This document shows positions 60,542 through 64,000 of a DNA stretch of 64,000 nt, one piece after another (the stretch's first letter is position 1; every line of letters starts with the position of its first letter). This DNA comes from DASPKM01 sp035628135 (GTDB taxonomy: Bacteria; Bacteroidota; Bacteroidia; Chitinophagales; Chitinophagaceae). Under the pieces are notes generated by a model. The model worked only from the letters and a program-made list of their open reading frames with translations, was not told where the DNA came from and made no database searches. Both the position numbers and the translations under genes were made by a program. The stretch lies in assembly GCA_035628135.1 (NCBI GenBank), contig DASPKM010000004.1, forward strand, positions 186,001-250,000, read 5' to 3'.

Positions 60542-61399
60542 TTAGCCTAAATAAGCTTTCAGCGCATTGCTGTAGCGGGCTTTTTGTAATCGCTTGATAG
60601 CTCTTTCTTTGATCTGGCGGATGCGCTCCTTGGTCAGGTCGTACTTTTGGCCGATCTGCTCAATGGTAACGCCATTTTCACCATCCAAACCAAAATAAGC
60701 GTTCACGATCTCTGCTTCACGCGGGCTGAGGGATTTCAATACCCGGCGAATTTCATTGCGCAGAGAATCTTTCATTACATCGTCGTCCGTATCATCGCTG
60801 CCTTCCAGCAAATCGCCCATGGCTACGTCTTCTGCTTCGTGAACCGGAGCGTCCAATGAAGTGTGGCGGGTATTGCTTTGGAAGATATTGTTGATCTCGG
60901 TCTCGCTCATTTCCAGCAATTCGGCTAACTCTTCTGTGCTTGGCTCGCGCTCATGTTCCTGCTCGAAAGCCATGTAAGCCTTGTTAGCCTTGTTATAAGT
61001 GCCAATTTTATTTTGAGGCAGGCGGACCAATCTTCCCTGCTCTGCCAACGCCTGTAAAATGGACTGGCGGATCCACCATACAGCGTATGAGATGAATTTA
61101 AAACCTTTTGTTTCATCGAAGCGTTGTGCCGCTTTGATCAACCCCAAATTCCCTTCGTTGATCAGATCGCTCAGAGAAAGTCCCTGGTGCTGGTACTGTT
61201 TTGCCACAGACACCACGAAGCGCAGGTTGGCCTGCACCAATTTATCCAAAGCCCGCTGGTCGCCCATCTTGATGCGCTGTGCCAGCACGGTCTCCTCTTC
61301 AGGAGTGATCATGGATATCTTTGAAATTTCCTGGAGATACTTTTCAACCGCCTGAGAATCGCGGTTGGTAATTTGTGTTGCTATCTTAAGTTGCCGCAT
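60542..61399 (-). CDS. rpoD: RNA polymerase sigma factor, primary RpoD type (short form)
   Basis: A 285-residue sigma-70 factor lacking the acidic region 1.1 and the long insert of proteobacterial RpoD. This short form is the usual primary sigma factor of Bacteroidota. Region 1.2/2 has LAQRIKMGDQRALDKLVQAN, GLIKAAQRFDETKGFKFISYAVWWIRQSI (2.3-2.4); region 3 has PSTEELAELLEMSE; and region 4 has LSPREAEIVNAYFG, YDLTKERIRQIKERAIKRL. It should recognise the TTTG/TAnnTTTG promoters found throughout this window. Confidence 0.93.
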   Translation of the reverse strand: MRQLKIATQITNRDSQAVEKYLQEISKISMITPEEETVLAQRIKMGDQRALDKLVQANLRFVVSVAKQYQHQGLSLSDLINEGNLGLIKAAQRFDETKGFKFISYAVWWIRQSILQALAEQGRLVRLPQNKIGTYNKANKAYMAFEQEHEREPSTEELAELLEMSETEINNIFQSNTRHTSLDAPVHEAEDVAMGDLLEGSDDTDDDVMKDSLRNEIRRVLKSLSPREAEIVNAYFGLDGENGVTIEQIGQKYDLTKERIRQIKERAIKRLQKARYSNALKAYLG

Positions 61400-61533
61400 A
61401 CGTAAGTTTATCTATCTGTCAGAGTATGAATCAAAAATCCTACCTAAAAAGAGTAGAAGTAATGAAAAGACAATAAATGTTTGGGGTACGTTGCAAACAA
61501 GGTGTTATTTCACTTGTCCAGTTGAACTATTTG

Positions 61534-61541
61534 CAAAAATA
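61534..61541 (-). promoter_or_regulatory. candidate -7 box of rpoD
   Basis: TATTTTTG on the minus strand fits TAnnTTTG. It lies 134 bases upstream of the rpoD ATG, so the leader would be long. The 267-base gap between rpoD and purM shows no coding frame or RNA gene that I recognise. Confidence 0.4.
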
Positions 61542-61666
61542 CAAAGCGGCCTTGAGATTTCATAGCCATTCGCCCAAATTGTCAATTGGTTGTGGGTATA
61601 AACCGCCCTTAAAAAGTGTGAGCGTTTCGTTAAAAAACTGTGCCAATGCAAGCCTGTATTGAGTTT

Positions 61667-62887
61667 TCAGGGATAGACCACCCGTCCGTGCGGCGCGTGT
61701 AAGATCAATTCTTTTTTTTCTGCGGCCTCTACCCTCCCTATTATCCTGGCGTCGATGCCCAGGCCCAAGGCCAGGTTAATGATGCCGGGAACAGCCTCTT
61801 CGCTGGTGAAGATCTCTATGCGGTGGCCCATGTTGAACACCTGGTACATTTCCCGGTCATCGGCGCCGGAAGCCTGTTGGATAAGCCTGAAAATGGGTGG
61901 AGGGTCGAACAGGTTGTCCTTTATGATGCGGTATTCGCCGGGCAGGTACTTCAGGCACTTGGTTTGCCCGCCTCCGCTGCAATGCACCAGGCCATGCACG
62001 GCATCGAAATGATGGTCGAACAGGGCCTTCATAACCGGGGCATAGGTACGGGTGGGGCTTAACAATAGTTGCCCGATGGTGAGCCGTTCGGGGTGCAGGT
62101 CGCGGGAAACCACGCCGGGCACCTGGTTACGGGGGCCGGTATACAAAGACACCTCGTCCATAAGATGATAAGGGCCGGCATACATCACTTCCGCGGAGAT
62201 GGAGGGCGCAAAAGACTCCGGGAACTGCTCTGCGTAAAACTTGGAAAGCAGGTCGTGCCGGGCGCTGGTAAGCCCGTTGCTGGCGATGCCGCTGTTGTAG
62301 GTCCTTTCATATTCGGCCTGGCCTGCGCTGGCCAATCCCACGATCACATCGCCCGGTTGAATCCGGTCGTTGGTTATTAACTTATCCTTTGGCCAGCGGG
62401 CGGTCATGGTACCGTTAACTGCAATGGTACGCACCACATCGCCCACATCGGCCGTTTCGCCCCCGAGATAATGGATGTTTATGCCGAAGAGCTTCATGGA
62501 ATCGAAGAATTCCTGGGTACCGGTAACGATCATTTCCAATACCTCGCCCGGTATCTTTTGTTTGTTGCGGTCGATGGTGGAGGAAAACAATAGATTGTCG
62601 TAAATGCCGGTGCACAGCAGGTCGTCCAGGTTCATTACAATAGCGTCCTGGGCTATCCCTTTCCAAACCGATGCGTCGTGTGTTTCTTTCCAGTACAGAT
62701 AAGCTACAATGCTTTTGGTGCCGGCCCCGTCTGCGTGCATTACGTTTACCCATGCCGCATCTCCTCCCAGGTAGTCTGCGTATATCTTGCAAAAAGCGTG
62801 TGGGTATAGTCCTTTGTCGAGGCTTGCGGTTGCTTTGTGCACTTCTTCTTTCTGAGCGGAAACCCCCCGGGCGTTGTATAGCGACAT
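61667..62887 (-). CDS. purM: phosphoribosylformylglycinamidine cyclo-ligase (AIR synthetase)
   Basis: A 406-residue PurM, closing the imidazole ring of AIR in purine synthesis. AWVNVMHADGAGTKSIVAYL, QDAIVMNLDDLLCTGI and LGGETADVGDVVRT are the metal- and substrate-binding blocks; GLVHCSGGGQTKCLKYL marks the C-terminal domain. It is longer than the proteobacterial enzyme (about 345 residues), as is common in Bacteroidota. It stands alone, away from purK-purE at 40 kb. Confidence 0.92.
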   Translation of the reverse strand: MSLYNARGVSAQKEEVHKATASLDKGLYPHAFCKIYADYLGGDAAWVNVMHADGAGTKSIVAYLYWKETHDASVWKGIAQDAIVMNLDDLLCTGIYDNLLFSSTIDRNKQKIPGEVLEMIVTGTQEFFDSMKLFGINIHYLGGETADVGDVVRTIAVNGTMTARWPKDKLITNDRIQPGDVIVGLASAGQAEYERTYNSGIASNGLTSARHDLLSKFYAEQFPESFAPSISAEVMYAGPYHLMDEVSLYTGPRNQVPGVVSRDLHPERLTIGQLLLSPTRTYAPVMKALFDHHFDAVHGLVHCSGGGQTKCLKYLPGEYRIIKDNLFDPPPIFRLIQQASGADDREMYQVFNMGHRIEIFTSEEAVPGIINLALGLGIDARIIGRVEAAEKKELILHAPHGRVVYP

Positions 62888-62900
62888 TTGACTTCAATTT

Positions 62901-63028
62901 TAAGTCATTAAGTCAATGGGTCAATAGGTCATTAGGTAATTAAGAGCGTCATTTATTGACTTAATGACTCAACGACCTAATGACTTCGGGCTTCAGCGGC
63001 TTAGTCGTTTCAACGACTTAATGACTTG
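62901..63028. repeat. large inverted AGTCATTAAGTCA / TGACTTAATGACT array
   Basis: The gap between purM and ribF is almost entirely made of words such as AAGTCATTAAGTCAATGGGTC and AGGTCATTAGGT on the left, and TTGACTTAATGACTCAACGAC, GACCTAATGACTTCGG, ACGACTTAATGACTTG on the right. Together they form a long imperfect palindrome. The same words are at 59538-59609. Confidence 0.65.
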
Positions 63029-63057
63029 TTTGCGCAAAACTAATACAAACGAATGTT

Positions 63058-63065
63058 TATTTTCG
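63058..63065 (+). promoter_or_regulatory. near-consensus -7 box of ribF
   Basis: TATTTTCG, one mismatch from TAnnTTTG, ends 10 bases before the ribF ATG at 63076. Confidence 0.38.
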
Positions 63066-63075
63066 CAGCGCTTTT

Positions 63076-64000
63076 ATGCAGGTACATAGAAATATAGACG
63101 AGATCCCTTCTATCCGTAATGCTGTTGTAACCATCGGAACGTTCGACGGCGTGCATACCGGGCACAAGAAGATCCTTGCGCAATTAAAAGACGAGGCCCG
63201 GCAGGTTGCGGGCGAGTCGGTGCTGATTACTTTTCATCCGCACCCGCGCAAGGTGCTGGCCGATGAGAAGCGGCCGATACAACTCATCAATACACTCGAC
63301 GAAAAGATCGAATTGCTGAAACGGCAGGGCCTGCATCATTTGGTGATCGTTCCTTTTACAAAGCAATTTTCAAATTTATCAGCGGATGAGTATGTGAACG
63401 ATTTCCTGATCGGCAAATTCCATCCGCATACTGTTATCATCGGGTACGACCACCGCTTCGGGCACGACCGCAAAGGCGACTACCGCCTGCTGGAAGACTA
63501 TGCGGGAAGGTTGCAGTTTTTCCTGAAGGAAATACCTGAGCACGTTATCAATTCTATAACGGTGAGCTCGACGCGTATCCGCGATGCCATCCGCACAGGT
63601 GATATCCATACCGCCAATCAATTATTGGGCTACCATTTCTTTTTTGCGGGCGAAGTGATCGATGGCAATAAATTGGGGCGAACGCTGGGCTACCCTACCG
63701 CAAATTTGGGCGTGAATGAAGAAGAGAAGCTGGTGCCGGGCAATGGCATCTACGCGGTGGAAGCAGAGATCGAAGGCTGGCAGTCCAAAGCGCAAACAGG
63801 CAGGTTGAAAGGAATGATGAGCATAGGTATCCGCCCAACCATTGGCGACAACAAAAGAATGATCGAAGTAAACCTCTTTGATTTTGATGAAGAGATCTAT
63901 GGCAAAACCATGCGCGTATACGTTAAGGCTTACATGCGGCCCGAAGTGAAGTTCGAAGGACTGGAAGCATTGAAGGGCCAACTGGCAAAAGACGAAATAA
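63076..64000 (+). CDS. ribF: riboflavin kinase / FAD synthetase (C-terminal end missing)
   Basis: Frame open to the right edge, 308 residues seen of about 310-315 expected. The N-terminal adenylyltransferase half has VVTIGTFDGVHTGHKKIL (GxFDGxHxGH) and VIIGYDHRFGHDRKGD. The linker follows with SSTRIRDAI. The C-terminal kinase half has NKLGRTLGYPTANLGVNEE (the GxPTAN motif) and FDFDEEIYGKTMRVYV. It makes FMN and FAD. No FMN riboswitch is visible upstream; the region is repeat DNA. Confidence 0.93.
   Translation, partial: MQVHRNIDEIPSIRNAVVTIGTFDGVHTGHKKILAQLKDEARQVAGESVLITFHPHPRKVLADEKRPIQLINTLDEKIELLKRQGLHHLVIVPFTKQFSNLSADEYVNDFLIGKFHPHTVIIGYDHRFGHDRKGDYRLLEDYAGRLQFFLKEIPEHVINSITVSSTRIRDAIRTGDIHTANQLLGYHFFFAGEVIDGNKLGRTLGYPTANLGVNEEEKLVPGNGIYAVEAEIEGWQSKAQTGRLKGMMSIGIRPTIGDNKRMIEVNLFDFDEEIYGKTMRVYVKAYMRPEVKFEGLEALKGQLAKDEI

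Noticed and set aside
63029..63075. An FMN riboswitch upstream of ribF
   Set aside because: The sequence upstream is repeat DNA and too short for the RFN element.
1..64000. CRISPR arrays, insertion sequences, prophage, tRNA or rRNA genes
   Set aside because: No regularly spaced repeats, transposase or integrase motifs, phage genes or cloverleaf-like sequences were found on either strand.

Overview
The window is chromosomal DNA from a member of the Bacteroidota, most likely a soil- or plant-associated Chitinophagaceae-type organism. The evidence is a type IX secretion sorting domain, DUF4270, DUF4249 and GSCFA proteins, bacillithiol chemistry (BshC and a YfiT-type transferase), the gene order DUF4270 - short glycogen synthase - panC - panD - flippase-like protein, a short RpoD, and many copies of the Bacteroidota -7 box TAnnTTTG in front of genes. 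I see no tRNA, rRNA, insertion sequence, prophage or CRISPR array. No gene-free stretch exceeds 300 bases. Family names were assigned by reading motifs, not by database search.

Layout. 1-10.3 kb: cell-envelope and housekeeping genes (DUF5686-type protein, penicillin acylase, BioF-like enzyme, MiaE, sugar-kinase-like protein, GSCFA protein, HMG-CoA lyase, RlmB, Nudix). 10.3-17.5 kb: metK, then the DUF4270/glycogen synthase pair divergent from panC-panD-flippase-rfaE2. 17.6-20.5 kb: ccmE-ccmF for cytochrome c maturation, with a CxxxY-type CcmE. 20.6-24.2 kb: a tight four-gene operon of a ureohydrolase, two look-alike membrane proteins and a radical SAM protein. 24.2-33.4 kb: transport, folate, Nudix, a bacillithiol transferase and an fbp-GNAT-ABC ATPase operon. 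33.6-43.9 kb: aspartate kinase, a T9SS-secreted glycine-rich protein, an L,D-transpeptidase with a TonB-like tail, HPPD, purK-purE and BshC. 44.0-50.7 kb: a five-gene hydroxyproline catabolic cluster containing an exported GH127 glycosidase. 50.7-58.4 kb: metallo-hydrolases, small regulators and a LytS/LytTR two-component pair. 58.4-64.0 kb: trxB, DUF4249 lipoprotein, rpoD, purM and a partial ribF.

The most interesting system is the 44.0-50.7 kb cluster. It encodes all four steps from trans-4-hydroxy-L-proline to 2-oxoglutarate (epimerase, FAD dehydrogenase, DapA-family deaminase, semialdehyde dehydrogenase). Embedded among them is a GH127 enzyme with a signal peptide and the full Glu/Cys active-site set of beta-L-arabinofuranosidases. 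Plant extensins carry beta-L-arabinofuranosides on hydroxyproline, so the cluster reads as a compact route for using hydroxyproline-rich glycoproteins.

Two genome-scale patterns recur. First, several genes have a TAnnTTTG box ending only 4-10 bases before the start codon, which predicts leaderless or nearly leaderless mRNAs read by the sigma factor encoded at 60.5-61.4 kb. Second, many intergenic gaps hold imperfect inverted repeats built from short repeated words; some of these words contain the -7 box itself.
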